Positions 33,398 through 42,524 are shown, numbered from the stretch's first letter. The stretch: 64,000 bases of DNA from Metabacillus litoralis (GCF_003667825.1 NZ_CP033043.1:1788501-1852500), one strand, 5' to 3'. The notes: generated by a model not told the origin, from the sequence alone. Program-made: numbers and translations.

Positions 33398-33752
33398 ATC
33401 TGACTTTTTACAAATAGAACCTAGAGCTTATCCTCAGATTAAAATCTGGGGTTTTTTATTTATAAAGTAGTTTTTTTAGAAGATATATTAGTGTATTTCT
33501 TATTTATGATTGAAAGCTTTAAACATTCGAACTTACTTGCAATTTATCGAGGGTACTAGTAATAAATGGTTATTACAAGTACCCTCATCAATTGACAGCG
33601 TTGTCATTACCCGATTATACTTATATAAAGCTTAATAACAGTGATGATACAACGGAGACACACTAGATATTGACAGAGCAATTATGTAGTGTGTTTTCTG
33701 TTTTGTTTTCGTAGAAAAATCTACTATTATACAAAAAACTAGGAGGCTCATT
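33398..33752. other. Intergenic region after blaR1
   Basis: It holds the blaR1 terminator. Further right is a hairpin-forming pair GACACACTA..TAGTGTGTTTT (about 33657-33698) that resembles a second terminator or leader. No open frame was found. Confidence 0.5.
33430..33457 (+). terminator. Terminator of blaI-blaR1
   Basis: CCTCAGATT pairs with AATCTGGGG (one G-U pair), followed by TTTTTT. Confidence 0.8.
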
Positions 33753-34685
33753 ATGGCATTTGAAGAACTAAGTTTCCAATCGTTTAACGGAAAAGATCAT
33801 ATTAAGGCATGGATTTACACCCCTATTCGCAAGCCAAGAGGAATTGTTCAGCTTGTCCATGGTTTTGGTGAGCATTCGCGACGATACTTGCACATGATTT
33901 TGAAATTAAATGAAGCTGGATTCATCGTAGCAGCAGATGATCATGTGGCTCACGGAAAAACAGCCTTTGATTCAGGTAACTGGAGTGATTGGGGAGATAA
34001 AGGGTATATGACAATGGCAGAAGACGAACATACACTTCGTACTATTGTCCAGGAGAAGTATCCTGATTTACCTTTTTTCATGTTTGGACATAGTATGGGG
34101 TCTATGATTGCTAGAGGTTATGCCGCTACTTATGGAGAAGGAATGGCCGGACTTCTTTTATGTGGAACTTCTGGTGTTTTTCCAAAAGCAGCTGAAATGG
34201 TCCCCCTGTTGAAGAAGCTTATAGATGAAGGAAAAGGTGAAGAAATTAACCCTGATTTGTTAGGAGAATTTTTAGGTTGGATGACAGAGCGAATTGAAAA
34301 TCCTTCTACACCAAATGATTGGATTGCCGGTGATCCTGACGTGGTTGACGACCACGCGAATGACCCATTCAATAACTTTACATCACCGCCAAATATCCGT
34401 TCATTGTATTATTTCGGTATGATGATGGAAACTATTGTTGGGACACAGTGGGCAAAAAAAGTCCCCGTCTCCATTCCCGTTTACAATATTGCCGGAGATC
34501 AAGATCCGGTTGGCCTCTATGGTGAGGGTGTTTATGCCGTATCTAATTGGTTGGGAGAAACTGGTCATAGAGTCCAAACGAAGGTTTATTCTGGCTATAG
34601 ACATGAAATCCATAATTACAGGGATATTAGGGATGAAGTTGAGGATGGAATCATAGATTTTATGAATGCTGTTTTAGGAGAATAA
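33753..34685 (+). CDS. Alpha/beta hydrolase (monoacylglycerol lipase / lysophospholipase type)
   Basis: A 310-residue hydrolase of the serine aminopeptidase S33 branch. Features are IVQLVHGFGEHSRRY (oxyanion loop), the nucleophile elbow FGHSMGS (Ser near residue 114), an Asp in AGDQDPVG and the final His in GYRHEIHN. It is cytosolic; likely substrates are lysophospholipids or monoglycerides. The ATG follows AGGAGG. A family B half-element lies 25 bases after the stop. It is a single gene. Confidence 0.9.
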   Translation: MAFEELSFQSFNGKDHIKAWIYTPIRKPRGIVQLVHGFGEHSRRYLHMILKLNEAGFIVAADDHVAHGKTAFDSGNWSDWGDKGYMTMAEDEHTLRTIVQEKYPDLPFFMFGHSMGSMIARGYAATYGEGMAGLLLCGTSGVFPKAAEMVPLLKKLIDEGKGEEINPDLLGEFLGWMTERIENPSTPNDWIAGDPDVVDDHANDPFNNFTSPPNIRSLYYFGMMMETIVGTQWAKKVPVSIPVYNIAGDQDPVGLYGEGVYAVSNWLGETGHRVQTKVYSGYRHEIHNYRDIRDEVEDGIIDFMNAVLGE

Positions 34686-34711
34686 TATTTTTACTACTTA
34701 CTTTAGTACGT

Positions 34712-34760
34712 GAGGACAGAATCGTTGTCTTAGAGAAACGGGACAGTGTACCTGTCCCTC
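34712..34760 (+). repeat. Family B element
   Basis: GAGGACAGAATCGTTGTCTT is a decayed half and CGGGACAGTGTACCTGTCCC a good half. The right edge touches the stop codon of the VOC gene. Confidence 0.7.
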
Positions 34761-35158
34761 TACCCTCTTATCCCCTCTGAATTCATTAAAACAATTCTCC
34801 ATCCATCTGGATCTTCAATGGTAACTCCTTTATCCCTCCAATAAGGATTTTCTGGTTCAACTTCATCGTATCCAAGTGAAGATAATCGATTTTTCACAAC
34901 TTGTATTTCATCTTCTTCAGTTTGGTAAAATACTAGCAGATTATCCTTTGTAGGCGCGGGACATGGACTACCTTCCATATGCCTAGTAAACTCTAAATGA
35001 TAGTCTACATCAGGTAATCCAAACATTACTCCATCATACCCATCATGATTTTCAAATGAGCCTACTCTTTTTAAACCTAAACCTACTTCATAAAAGGTGA
35101 TCACTTCCTCGAATTTATCCGTTGGTCTTGCTATTCGAAATTGGACGAATTTTTTCAT
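34760..35158 (-). CDS. VOC family protein (glyoxalase/dioxygenase fold)
   Basis: About 132 residues with two beta-alpha-beta-beta-beta units: FRIARPTDKFEEVITFYEVG, GLGLKRVGSFENHDGYDGVM, DYHLEFTRH and WRDKGVTIEDPDGWRIVLMN. VOC proteins bind a divalent metal and include glyoxalases and antibiotic-binding proteins; the substrate is unknown. The ATG at 35158 follows AAAGGAGAG. A longer in-frame extension to 35263 has no ribosome site. The stop lies in the edge of a family B repeat. Confidence 0.85.
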   Translation of the reverse strand: MKKFVQFRIARPTDKFEEVITFYEVGLGLKRVGSFENHDGYDGVMFGLPDVDYHLEFTRHMEGSPCPAPTKDNLLVFYQTEEDEIQVVKNRLSSLGYDEVEPENPYWRDKGVTIEDPDGWRIVLMNSEGIRG

Positions 35159-35321
35159 TTTACTCTCTCCTTTTAAATTCTTATATCCTAATAATAAAGC
35201 TAATGAATAAATATCATTACAATCATTTGCCTGAAATTCTCCTACTACTTTAGTTGTAAACATTTTTTATTAGATATAAGACGTTACACTCTCTTCTGAG
35301 TACTGGTACCATTTACCTGAA

Positions 35322-35352
35322 CAGGGACAAAGTACCTGTCCCCCTGTCCCAG
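35322..35352 (+). repeat. Family B element
   Basis: AGGGACAAAGTACCTGTCCC, then CCTGTCCCA. It lies between the divergent VOC and membrane-protein genes. Confidence 0.7.
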
Positions 35353-35451
35353 TTCGAGTGACTTTTGTCACATCTTCATTCTGGGCCTACAAGCTATAAT
35401 CAGTTTATCATTCTAATGATTTATATTTTTTACATCAGAGGAGATTTACAA

Positions 35452-36450
35452 ATGAAAAAGTCATTTCTATCCATTTTATTTTTCATCATGATATTTTTAA
35501 CACCTAGCTTTGTAGGAGCACATGTGAAGTGGTTTACGAAGTTAGAGCCTGAGAAAATTTCAATCGAACAGATCTTATCACCTTTATTCATAGGTGTTGC
35601 ATTACTTAGTGCAGTTATTTTAGCATTACTACCACAAATAATGGATAAATTGCTAGTCATTCCTTTTGCTAAGAAATTAGACACAATGTTATCTGATTGG
35701 CGAAGATACTCAAGGTATATTTTAAAATACGGTACGGCCCTATGTTTAACGATCCAAGTAATTAGTGGGACGATGTTTGCACCAGAATTTCATATCGAAC
35801 ATACATGGCAAATGATCTTCATGTGGATGACGATTGGAGCTTTAGTGATTCCTTCTCATTACGCGACAAAGCTTGGAGCGACAATGATGTTTGTTTTATT
35901 TTCTTATATTTGGATCAATACAGGTTGGTTTCATATGCTAGATTATGGATTTTATATTGCAATTATTGGGGTACTTTTAATTGGACATACAAAATTTGAA
36001 AACTGGGGATTTCCTTTTTTATATTTAGGAACTGGTTTAAGCCTATGCTGGGTGGCGGTAGAAAAATGGGTTTATCCTACAATGACTTTGGATATTATTC
36101 ATCACCATGGAGTGCCTACATTTGACTTTGATCCTGTTTCATTCACAGTGTTGGCAGCATTTATCGAATTTTTAATAGGATATTTGTTAGTCATTGGGAT
36201 TTTAAATCGTTTATTAGGTTTGGTTGTGACAATTGTTTTTGTTCTCACAACCATGCTATTTGGAGTTACCGAAGTAATTGGACATGCAATGATTCACGTG
36301 ATTCTTGTTATCTTTATTATTGAAGGCGTATCCTTCTATCAACCTCCAATTAAAATTCATAAAACAAGATGGGATCAAATGATTTTTGTTTTTTTAAATT
36401 TCATTTTTGTTTTATCAACTTTCTTGTTAATTTACTATCGATTTGCATAA
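35452..36450 (+). CDS. Multi-pass membrane protein, unknown
   Basis: A 332-residue protein with a signal-like N-terminus (KSFLSILFFIMIFLTPSFVG, then AHVKWFTKLEPEK) and about eight to nine helices after it. Histidines in helices (HIEHTW, GWFHML, IIHHHG, GHAMIHV) could bind metal or haem. Helix length and the HVKWF start recall DoxX/MauE-like electron-transfer membrane proteins, but I cannot place it firmly. The ATG at 35452 follows GAGGAG; an upstream extension lacks a ribosome site. A family B pair begins two bases after the stop. Confidence 0.7.
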   Translation: MKKSFLSILFFIMIFLTPSFVGAHVKWFTKLEPEKISIEQILSPLFIGVALLSAVILALLPQIMDKLLVIPFAKKLDTMLSDWRRYSRYILKYGTALCLTIQVISGTMFAPEFHIEHTWQMIFMWMTIGALVIPSHYATKLGATMMFVLFSYIWINTGWFHMLDYGFYIAIIGVLLIGHTKFENWGFPFLYLGTGLSLCWVAVEKWVYPTMTLDIIHHHGVPTFDFDPVSFTVLAAFIEFLIGYLLVIGILNRLLGLVVTIVFVLTTMLFGVTEVIGHAMIHVILVIFIIEGVSFYQPPIKIHKTRWDQMIFVFLNFIFVLSTFLLIYYRFA

Positions 36451-36451
36451 G

Positions 36452-36520
36452 GTGGGACGAGGGGACAGGTTCATTGTCCCAGGTTAAGCACCGGGACAAT
36501 GAACCTGTCCCGGTGTCCCT
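36452..36520 (+). repeat. Family B element, perfect paired copy
   Basis: GGGACAGGTTCATTGTCCC (36462-36480) and its exact reverse complement (36493-36511) lie 12 bases apart, making a 19-bp perfect inverted repeat. It fills the whole gap between two convergent stop codons and could act as a terminator in both directions. Confidence 0.88.
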
Positions 36521-36649
36521 TTATTTTTTACGAACATTGTCATTTGGTGAGTCACCAGTGCCATTTTTAGCATTGCTGTTAGGAGTGCCAAAGATTTGAT
36601 TATCTGCTGTTACTTTTGCTCCCTCTTGGAACTTTTCTTTTGTTTTCAT
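36521..36649 (-). CDS. 42-residue polar protein, unknown
   Basis: A hydrophilic protein (MKTKEKFQEGAKVTADNQIF, then GTPNSNAKNGTGDSPNDN) ending RKK. It is rich in Asn, Gly and Lys with no Cys or membrane segment. The composition recalls small acid-soluble spore proteins, but I recognise no family motif. The ATG follows GGAGGTG and overlaps the stop of the upstream gene (ATGA), so the two are translationally coupled. Its own stop abuts a family B repeat. Confidence 0.6.
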   Translation of the reverse strand: MKTKEKFQEGAKVTADNQIFGTPNSNAKNGTGDSPNDNVRKK

Positions 36650-37137
36650 ACTTTTTCACCTCCTCCTTCTGCTCCTCTTACTCTTACTTTTTCTATTAAA
36701 TATTGTACTCCATATAACAAATACGCTTTGTAGTGAATATATAGAAAGAACTTAGGATAGCTTAATCGATTCAAGCGGAAGATTTTTATTTTGTGAAGAA
36801 ATGGAATAAAGAGATAAGCGAATAATCCGTTAAAAATAGCATTTACTAAAACAAACTTTTTAAAGTTTCCATATGTATACTTAAGGATCCACATTGAAGC
36901 TGGTATGTATGGACCAACATCAAAAGGAAGCTCATCTCTTACAAATTTTTTTGGCTTATCATAAAAGGTCCAGTACTTTTTTCTACGTCCATTGATATGA
37001 CTAACAATCTCATACATACCTATTAATGCACTCGAAAAAGAATATCTCTTCAAACTTTGCTTACCTATAAATAGTACAGATAACCATGGGATGACAATGA
37101 TCGATAAATTGAATAGTTTGTGTTTCTTTGAAGTCAT
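36646..37137 (-). CDS. Membrane protein, unknown
   Basis: About 163 residues with hydrophobic stretches near 10-28 (FNLSIIVIPWLSVLFIG) and near 95-113 (NAIFNGLFAYLFIPFL), and many basic residues elsewhere (HINGRRKKYWTFYDKPKKF). Stretches such as FDVGPYIPASMWILKYTYGN recur in Bacillus proteins of unknown role. The ATG at 37137 has GGTGAT upstream. The stop overlaps the start of the 42-residue gene. Confidence 0.65.
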   Translation of the reverse strand: MTSKKHKLFNLSIIVIPWLSVLFIGKQSLKRYSFSSALIGMYEIVSHINGRRKKYWTFYDKPKKFVRDELPFDVGPYIPASMWILKYTYGNFKKFVLVNAIFNGLFAYLFIPFLHKIKIFRLNRLSYPKFFLYIHYKAYLLYGVQYLIEKVRVRGAEGGGEKV

Positions 37138-37235
37138 GCCTATCACCAACCTTACATTTTTCAATATTATTTAGCATATCCAAATAACATTTTGATCATG
37201 TAACTTAGTATAAACAGTACAAAAGTAGTAACTTG

Positions 37236-37269
37236 TAAAAAAGACATATCCTTGTTTAGGGGATATGTC
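37236..37269 (-). terminator. Terminator of the DUF817 gene
   Basis: GACATATCC (37243-37251) pairs with GGATATGTC (37261-37269) and is followed by TTTTTT on the minus strand. Confidence 0.85.
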
Positions 37270-37286
37270 ATATTGAACAATTCTTA

Positions 37287-38090
37287 TTAATTAAAGCTAA
37301 AAGATTGACGGGAATCATCCTTAGTCAAACTCTTCTCCTTCACCTGCTTTAACGTTGCTACGATAAGAAAACTAACAATCACTAATAAAAGCCATGAACT
37401 CACCTTCCCTAGGTGTACGAGACTCCAAGCTTCAGTTTGGTTTGGATATTTCCAGGCTCCAAAGAAGGTTGCGATGTTTTCTGCTATCCATATAAAAAAT
37501 CCGATAAGAACAAAAGAAAGTGCGATTGGCATGCGATAACGAGTCCCATTTATTTCATAAAAAACCCATGATTGCCAAAAGACAATGATTACAAGTCCAG
37601 ATAACCACCAACGAACGTCCAGCCAAAAGTGGTGAGTGAAAAAATTCAAGTAAATCGCAGCTGCAAGTGGTACAACTGCCGCAAGCGGTGGCCACTTTAC
37701 GAGTTCAACATTAAGTCTTCTCCATGCCTGACAAAGATAACTCGCTACACTTGCGTACATGAATCCACTATACAAAGGAACTCCAAAGATTTTCGAATAC
37801 CCTTCCTCAGGATAAGACCATGAACCCATATGTACTTTGAATAGTTCAAGTGCAAGTCCAATAAAGTGGAATACTGTGATTACCTTTAGCTCATCCTTTG
37901 TTTCCAGTCCAGAACGTACCATCCACCACTGCATTAAAAGACAAATAATAAGCAGCCAATCATAACGTGGAATAAAAGGGAGTGGAATAACTTGTTGTGT
38001 AATAGCCAAAGAGGCAAAAATAACAATAGGAAACAAGCAAGATAATGCCTGCTCCCAACCAAAACGAACAAGCTGTTTTAGTGCTCTCAT
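37287..38090 (-). CDS. DUF817 membrane protein
   Basis: A 267-residue protein with about eight helices. Typical DUF817 stretches are GLALELFKVHMGSWSYPEEG, YSGFMYASVASYLCQAWRRL and ENIATFFGAWKYPNQ (repeating a W-x-Y-P motif). The function is unknown; a lycopene-cyclase-like or carotenoid-related fold has been suggested for similar proteins, which I cannot confirm. The ATG at 38090 follows GGAGG; a TTG five codons earlier lies in the ribosome site. A terminator follows. Confidence 0.85.
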   Translation of the reverse strand: MRALKQLVRFGWEQALSCLFPIVIFASLAITQQVIPLPFIPRYDWLLIICLLMQWWMVRSGLETKDELKVITVFHFIGLALELFKVHMGSWSYPEEGYSKIFGVPLYSGFMYASVASYLCQAWRRLNVELVKWPPLAAVVPLAAAIYLNFFTHHFWLDVRWWLSGLVIIVFWQSWVFYEINGTRYRMPIALSFVLIGFFIWIAENIATFFGAWKYPNQTEAWSLVHLGKVSSWLLLVIVSFLIVATLKQVKEKSLTKDDSRQSFSFN

Positions 38091-38122
38091 ACTCGCTGCC
38101 TCCAATTTTTAAAATTCTCTAT

Positions 38123-38341
38123 TTAATCGTTCTCTTCATCATTTCGGTATTCTAGAATGTCGCCGGGCTGACAATCTAACGCCTTACAAATTGCATCTAA
38201 AGTTGATAAGCGAATGGCTTTTGCCTTTCCATTTTTCAAGATCGATAGGTTCGCCATTGTAATACCAACTCGCTCCGATAGCTCTGTTACGCTCATTTTC
38301 CTTTTAGCCAACATCACATCAACATTGATAATAATTGCCAT
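38123..38341 (-). CDS. XRE family small DNA-binding protein (YozG-like)
   Basis: A 72-residue Cro/CI-type helix-turn-helix (MLAKRKMSVTELSERVGITM, then STLDAICKALDCQPGDILEY). Such proteins pair with DUF2975 membrane proteins, as YozG with YoaS in B. subtilis. Here the DUF2975 gene ends 10 bases upstream, so they form an operon. The ATG at 38341 follows GAGGTG. It likely regulates its own operon. Confidence 0.9.
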   Translation of the reverse strand: MAIIINVDVMLAKRKMSVTELSERVGITMANLSILKNGKAKAIRLSTLDAICKALDCQPGDILEYRNDEEND

Positions 38342-38351
38342 ATTTATCACC

Positions 38352-38834
38352 TCAAACCGTTAAGTCATTTTCTGATTTTATATCAATCGCTTCTTTTAAC
38401 AGTTTTTGAAGAACAGCAGCAAAGACTGCAATTACCATCGAAGCAAATGGAACAATTAATCCAACAAAGATAACACCTGGGGCATCATCGAATTCCGCAA
38501 ATAGATAGAAAAGCGGTAACACTAGCACATGCAACCCACTGATCGTAATGGCACAATATTTGATTTTTCTTAGGGCTTTTACAGACAAATCAGAAAAAGC
38601 TTCATTTTTATCAATATATTGTAAAAGTTTAAAAGCCTGAAACAACGCAAAGAAATAAGGTAATGCAGATGCGTAAAAAATGGTGGAAACGAGATATTTA
38701 ATAAAAGCAATATCAGGCAGTAGTTCTGCCGAAACATCCCCTAACTCAGGCACCAAAAAAATGCATATAGCAAGTACCGGTAATCCCAATAAAATAACTG
38801 CTATTTTTAGAAAAAGTGTTGACATTAGTTTCAT
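38352..38834 (-). CDS. DUF2975 membrane protein (YoaS-like)
   Basis: A 160-residue protein with four helices (LFLKIAVILLGLPVLAICIF; FIKYLVSTIFYASALPYFFA; a third from about 95; a fourth from about 125) and a conserved FQAFKLLQYIDKNEAFSDLS loop. It is the usual partner of a small XRE regulator, encoded just downstream. The pair may form a membrane-linked switch; no function is established. The ATG at 38834 follows GAGGTG. Confidence 0.88.
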   Translation of the reverse strand: MKLMSTLFLKIAVILLGLPVLAICIFLVPELGDVSAELLPDIAFIKYLVSTIFYASALPYFFALFQAFKLLQYIDKNEAFSDLSVKALRKIKYCAITISGLHVLVLPLFYLFAEFDDAPGVIFVGLIVPFASMVIAVFAAVLQKLLKEAIDIKSENDLTV

Positions 38835-38910
38835 AAAACACACCTCACATAATTGTTTTCATATTGAATTTAACATAATATTTATCGATTTACAATAAAA
38901 ATTTATTAAA

Positions 38911-39050
38911 GGGCATGGGGAAGGGCATGGGGAAGGGCATGGGGACAGGTTCGTTGTCCCAAAAAATAGGCGTTCTCGTTCCTGTTACGGGAGTTACATT
39001 TTTTTCATCAATTGTGTGATTATGGGACAAGGAACCTGTCCCTTTGTCCC
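38911..39050 (+). repeat. Family B composite with tandem GGGCATGGGGAA
   Basis: Three tandem units GGGCATGGGGAA run into GGGGACAGGTTCGTTGTCCC (38941-38960). About 65 bases further comes GGGACAAGGAACCTGTCCC (39024-39042) in the opposite sense, then TTTGTCCCA. It lies between the alkD-like gene and the DUF2975 operon. Confidence 0.8.
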
Positions 39051-39052
39051 AT

Positions 39053-39088
39053 AAAAAAACTGGTCCACAACAAAAGTGACCAGTTTTT
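39053..39088 (-). terminator. Terminator of the alkD-like gene
   Basis: AAAAACTGGTC pairs with GACCAGTTTTT; the T run follows on the minus strand. Confidence 0.85.
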
Positions 39089-39118
39089 GATGATTTTTAG
39101 CAACCATAGTATGGTATA

Positions 39119-39826
39119 CTAACATCTTACATATTTTCGTTTAAATCCTATTCTTCCTTTATCAATTTCCTTTTGAATAGTATCAAATGCATTCACAACA
39201 CTGCTTTTTTTATTGTCGCGCTTTATTTCAACTGATCCAACAGACTTTGCGGTTTCAACTGCTTTTTCATGTAGCGGCAAATAAGAAGTCCCGACAGTGT
39301 AAATAAAATTATTCATGGAAGACTTCGTACGAGCAGGAGAATCATGGATTGTTTTTTCCACTTGATGAAGCATATTTGTGATCTTATCTTGGCTAAATTC
39401 AGAGTCAGGACGATTTCCTAAGAGCCAGCAGTAACAGCTCCAGCCTGCTGACATTCTAAGTTCTTCCCCGCTTGCAATCCATTTATCAGCAACTTCTTGG
39501 GCAAGATCCGTTTCAGCTAGTGTAACGGCAACCACATAATCAGATAGCATATAAAAATAGGCGTCTTTTATCCATCGTTCAAAATCATCCGCAGTCATTG
39601 CCTTTGGATCTGCAATAACACCAGCAAAATACATAGCATCATAATTCCCTGTAGCATATAACTGCTCAGCTAAAGGCTGATTTTTCTTGATTTTCTTTGC
39701 GAGCGGTTTCATTTTACCTGTAGGCACACCAAAAAGAGGCTCTTTCGCCCCATTGCCTATGTAAGTTTTTTTAGTTCGTTCCGTTCCGAGCGCTTCTAGC
39801 TCCTGCATAACTGTTTCTAAATCCAC
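39119..39826 (-). CDS. DNA alkylation repair protein (AlkD-like HEAT-repeat family)
   Basis: A 235-residue all-helical protein. Family features are GVPTGKMKPLAKKIKKN, YATGNYDAMYFAGVIADPKA, DYVVAVTLAE, MSAGWSCYCWLLGNR and TKSSMNNFIYTVGTS. AlkD glycosylases remove positively charged alkylpurines by trapping the lesion on HEAT-like repeats. The C-terminal basic tail (RIGFKRKYVRC) suits DNA contact. The start is a GTG after GAGGGAG. It is a single gene. Confidence 0.87.
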   Translation of the reverse strand: MDLETVMQELEALGTERTKKTYIGNGAKEPLFGVPTGKMKPLAKKIKKNQPLAEQLYATGNYDAMYFAGVIADPKAMTADDFERWIKDAYFYMLSDYVVAVTLAETDLAQEVADKWIASGEELRMSAGWSCYCWLLGNRPDSEFSQDKITNMLHQVEKTIHDSPARTKSSMNNFIYTVGTSYLPLHEKAVETAKSVGSVEIKRDNKKSSVVNAFDTIQKEIDKGRIGFKRKYVRC

Positions 39827-39935
39827 TGCTTTACACTCCCTCTCACATTATACTGCAATTTTTTTCTACCTTTTCACTTTACATTCTTTACAATTATTTT
39901 GATATCCTGTTCGTATTAGGCAGCTCAGCTAATTA

Positions 39936-40835
39936 TTATGTTATGTACCAAACACATTGCATAAACAATTGATTTTCCTTTAATTCAGCTGTTAGAGTAC
40001 CATTCATTTTTTCCATTAAACTTTTTGCAATCGGTAAACCAAGCCCTGTACCTTTACCGGTTCTTGTTTGGTCTGCTTTGTAAAATCGGTCAAACATATG
40101 TTGTACATTTAGTTCATTTAAATGGCTTACTGAGTTACTAATCGTTAGTTTAACGGATGAATCAGCCTTTTCAAGCCTTATAGTTATTTGTCCATTCGAA
40201 TGTTTAATTGCGTTTACAATTAAATTTTCAATCACACGTTTAACAGCAGAAGAATCTGTGATAATAATCATATCATCATTGGGGATCTCTATGGTTGGCT
40301 CAAGACCTTTTTTATGAAATTCTTCATAAAATCCTACTAATACCTCTACTATCACATGATTTAATTTCATTTTTTCAATCTTTACTGGGTAATCTACTTG
40401 TTCTATAATCGAAAGCTCGAAAAAATCCTCTAGTAAAACCTTTAATCTTCCAGCACTATTTTTTATGGTACTTGTATATTCTTTTCTAGTCTCTGGAGTT
40501 ATGTTATCTGCTTCTAATAATTGAATATAACCTAATATCGAAGTCATTGGTGTCCGAATATCATGTGATATATAAGAAATGGCCTGTTTGAACTCATTTT
40601 CAGATATGCGTTTTTCTGCATTAGCTTTCTTAGTTAAATCGATTTGGTTATTTATTTCCTTTGCGAGCTTCTCAAAATCTCTATCAAAATAGCTAATCGT
40701 TACTTTCGTTGCTGTTTTATCTTTGTTTAGTTCATTAAGTTGTCTCGTTGAACTTTTGATTTCCTTTTTTAGTAAAACTAGACGGGTGAGAACATACACG
40801 AAACTAATAATAAAGAAAATCATTACATACAGCAT
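39936..40835 (-). CDS. Sensor histidine kinase (ABC-exporter linked)
   Basis: A 299-residue kinase. One N-terminal helix (VMIFFIISFVYVLTRLVLL) is followed by a coiled coil. The HisKA domain has the phospho-acceptor in AISYISHDIRTPMTSILGYI. The HATPase domain has NLIVNAIKHS, FDRFYKADQTRTGKGTGLGL. There is almost no outside domain, as in kinases that read stress through a partner transporter. It is the last gene of a regulator-ATPase-permease-kinase set. The ATG at 40835 fits AAAGGTGG. Likely inducers are cell-envelope peptides (inferred). Confidence 0.9.
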   Translation of the reverse strand: MLYVMIFFIISFVYVLTRLVLLKKEIKSSTRQLNELNKDKTATKVTISYFDRDFEKLAKEINNQIDLTKKANAEKRISENEFKQAISYISHDIRTPMTSILGYIQLLEADNITPETRKEYTSTIKNSAGRLKVLLEDFFELSIIEQVDYPVKIEKMKLNHVIVEVLVGFYEEFHKKGLEPTIEIPNDDMIIITDSSAVKRVIENLIVNAIKHSNGQITIRLEKADSSVKLTISNSVSHLNELNVQHMFDRFYKADQTRTGKGTGLGLPIAKSLMEKMNGTLTAELKENQLFMQCVWYIT

Positions 40836-40858
40836 ACATCTCACCCACCTTTCTTTTA

Positions 40859-41608
40859 TTACTTAATTTCCTTTTTTTGATAAATAAAGCTACCTATAAG
40901 TCCGAAAGCTACAAATGTCAAAATTGGAATCACGACAATAATTAGAACCTCAGTACCCTTCAACTGATCGATGACAACAATATCATACACTAACTTAAAT
41001 ACAGAATGACTAATCATTGGTTCAAAAAATGGAGCTTTAGCTGCTAACACCTGAAGTGGCCAATCTACAAACATAAAAAACAAAAGTAGGAACCCTATTG
41101 TTTTACCACTGTCGGTAAACAGAATCGAAAAGACTGCCATGATTGAAGCAAATGCTGCTGAATAAAGAATAATTAATCCAATCGTTTGAAGATAATATGT
41201 CCATTCAGGCATGTCATCAAAACCAAAATATATAGCACTAGCACCTGTCATGATCATCGGTAATATTAATGAAATCACGATTGCTCCAACTGAAAACATC
41301 GCTAACTTAGCAAAATAAATTCTCAGCCTGCTATTACCGGAAGAAGCGATGCTTTTCATTGTTCCCATTGAGTATTCGCTTGTAATAAAGAAACCTGCTA
41401 ATATACTTGGAATAAGCTTAACAATATTCGTGTGAACACCAAGAATTTCATTTCGATAATAGTCATTAACAATTGGCGGAGCTGAACCTTCTCTATCAAA
41501 CTCTAATAGAGGAAACAAAAAAGAAATAGCAATTAACATCCATGTTAGTAACTGAAATGCGCGATCTTTTCTTAATTTATAGCCCTCTGATTTGATCAGA
41601 TTACCCAT
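40859..41608 (-). CDS. ABC-2 type permease (bacitracin/lantibiotic-resistance type)
   Basis: A 249-residue membrane protein with six helices: LLTWMLIAISFLFPLLEF, VKLIPSILAGFFITSEYSMG, a pair near 95-175, LLLFFMFVDWPLQVLAAK and the C-terminal FVAFGLIGSFIYQ. The MGTMKSIASSGNSRLRIYFA stretch is typical of BcrB/SpaE-like subunits. It pairs with the ATPase gene, whose end it overlaps by 8 bases. The ATG at 41608 follows GGAGGTG. The pair probably removes a membrane-active peptide or drug. Confidence 0.88.
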   Translation of the reverse strand: MGNLIKSEGYKLRKDRAFQLLTWMLIAISFLFPLLEFDREGSAPPIVNDYYRNEILGVHTNIVKLIPSILAGFFITSEYSMGTMKSIASSGNSRLRIYFAKLAMFSVGAIVISLILPMIMTGASAIYFGFDDMPEWTYYLQTIGLIILYSAAFASIMAVFSILFTDSGKTIGFLLLFFMFVDWPLQVLAAKAPFFEPMISHSVFKLVYDIVVIDQLKGTEVLIIVVIPILTFVAFGLIGSFIYQKKEIK

Positions 41609-42524
41609 GTTGTGCACCTCCGATCCGATGAGTAAAGTAGGTTTCTAAATCCTCACCCATTGGCATAAATTGTTCAATAACCAAATCTTCGTTTGTGAGA
41701 GCTTTAGATACTTCCCCTGGGGTGTCAACAAAGGCAAATAGCTTAATTGTTCCGTCTGACATTACCTCAAAATTCTTTGTTCCAAAATGTCTTTCAATAA
41801 CGGTTGCTGCTTTATCTGGATTATCAACCTTAATATGCAAATATTGCTGACATTTTTCATTTAGTTCTTCAGCTGATAATTGCTCTATTAGTTCCCCATT
41901 ATGAATGATTCCATAATGAGAAGCTAATAAATGAAGTTCGCTTAGTATATGACTTGAAATTAAGATCGTAATGCCATATTCTTGGTTAAGCTTTTTTAAT
42001 AATTCCCTCATTTCGACAACACCCATTGGATCTAGTCCATTAATAGGCTCATCAAGAATTAAAAATTCAGGATCTCCAAGTAGTGCAATTGCAAGACCAA
42101 GTCGCTGTTTCATCCCTAATGAAAAATTCTTCGCTTTCTTTTTCCCGGTGTCTTGTAAACCTACTAGGGTGAGTGTTTTATTGATACATTCCTTTCCAGG
42201 TATTCCTTTAAGGAGCCTATGCGCTTCTAAATTTTCTGCAGCTGTCATATTCGGATATAAAGCAGGTCCCTCAATAATTGTCCCGATTCGTTTTCTTGCT
42301 TCAATCAACTCTTGTTCATTGGTTTTTCCGAATAACTCAATACTTCCTGTTGTTGGATAGGCTAGTCCACATACAAGACGAATGAGTGTTGATTTTCCAG
42401 CCCCATTTTGCCCGATAAATCCATAAATATACCCCTTTTTAATAGATACATTGACATGATTAAGTGCCATTTTTTTATGGTATTTTTTAGATAAAGAATT
42501 GGTTTTTAGAACATAATCATTCAT
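41601..42524 (-). CDS. ABC transporter ATP-binding protein (BcrA-like)
   Basis: A 307-residue ATPase. Walker A is GQNGAGKSTLIRL, the ABC signature NFSLGMKQRLGLAIALLGDP, Walker B FLILDEPINGLDP, and the H-loop is ILISSHILSEL. The C-terminal extension (residues about 215-307) is the DUF4162-like part of peptide-resistance ATPases. The start at 42524 (MNDYVLKTNSLSKKY) follows AGGAGG. It is preceded by CTTAAG direct repeats that look like the binding site of the upstream response regulator. Confidence 0.92.
   Translation of the reverse strand: MNDYVLKTNSLSKKYHKKMALNHVNVSIKKGYIYGFIGQNGAGKSTLIRLVCGLAYPTTGSIELFGKTNEQELIEARKRIGTIIEGPALYPNMTAAENLEAHRLLKGIPGKECINKTLTLVGLQDTGKKKAKNFSLGMKQRLGLAIALLGDPEFLILDEPINGLDPMGVVEMRELLKKLNQEYGITILISSHILSELHLLASHYGIIHNGELIEQLSAEELNEKCQQYLHIKVDNPDKAATVIERHFGTKNFEVMSDGTIKLFAFVDTPGEVSKALTNEDLVIEQFMPMGEDLETYFTHRIGGAQHG

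Noticed and set aside
33657..33698. GACACACTA..TAGTGTGTTTT hairpin as a riboswitch
   Set aside because: No recognisable aptamer and a simple stem; a decayed terminator is the simpler reading.
38911..38945. Short tandem GGGCATGGGGAA as a possible CRISPR or satellite
   Set aside because: Units are contiguous without spacers and merge into a family B palindrome; it is a local expansion of that repeat.
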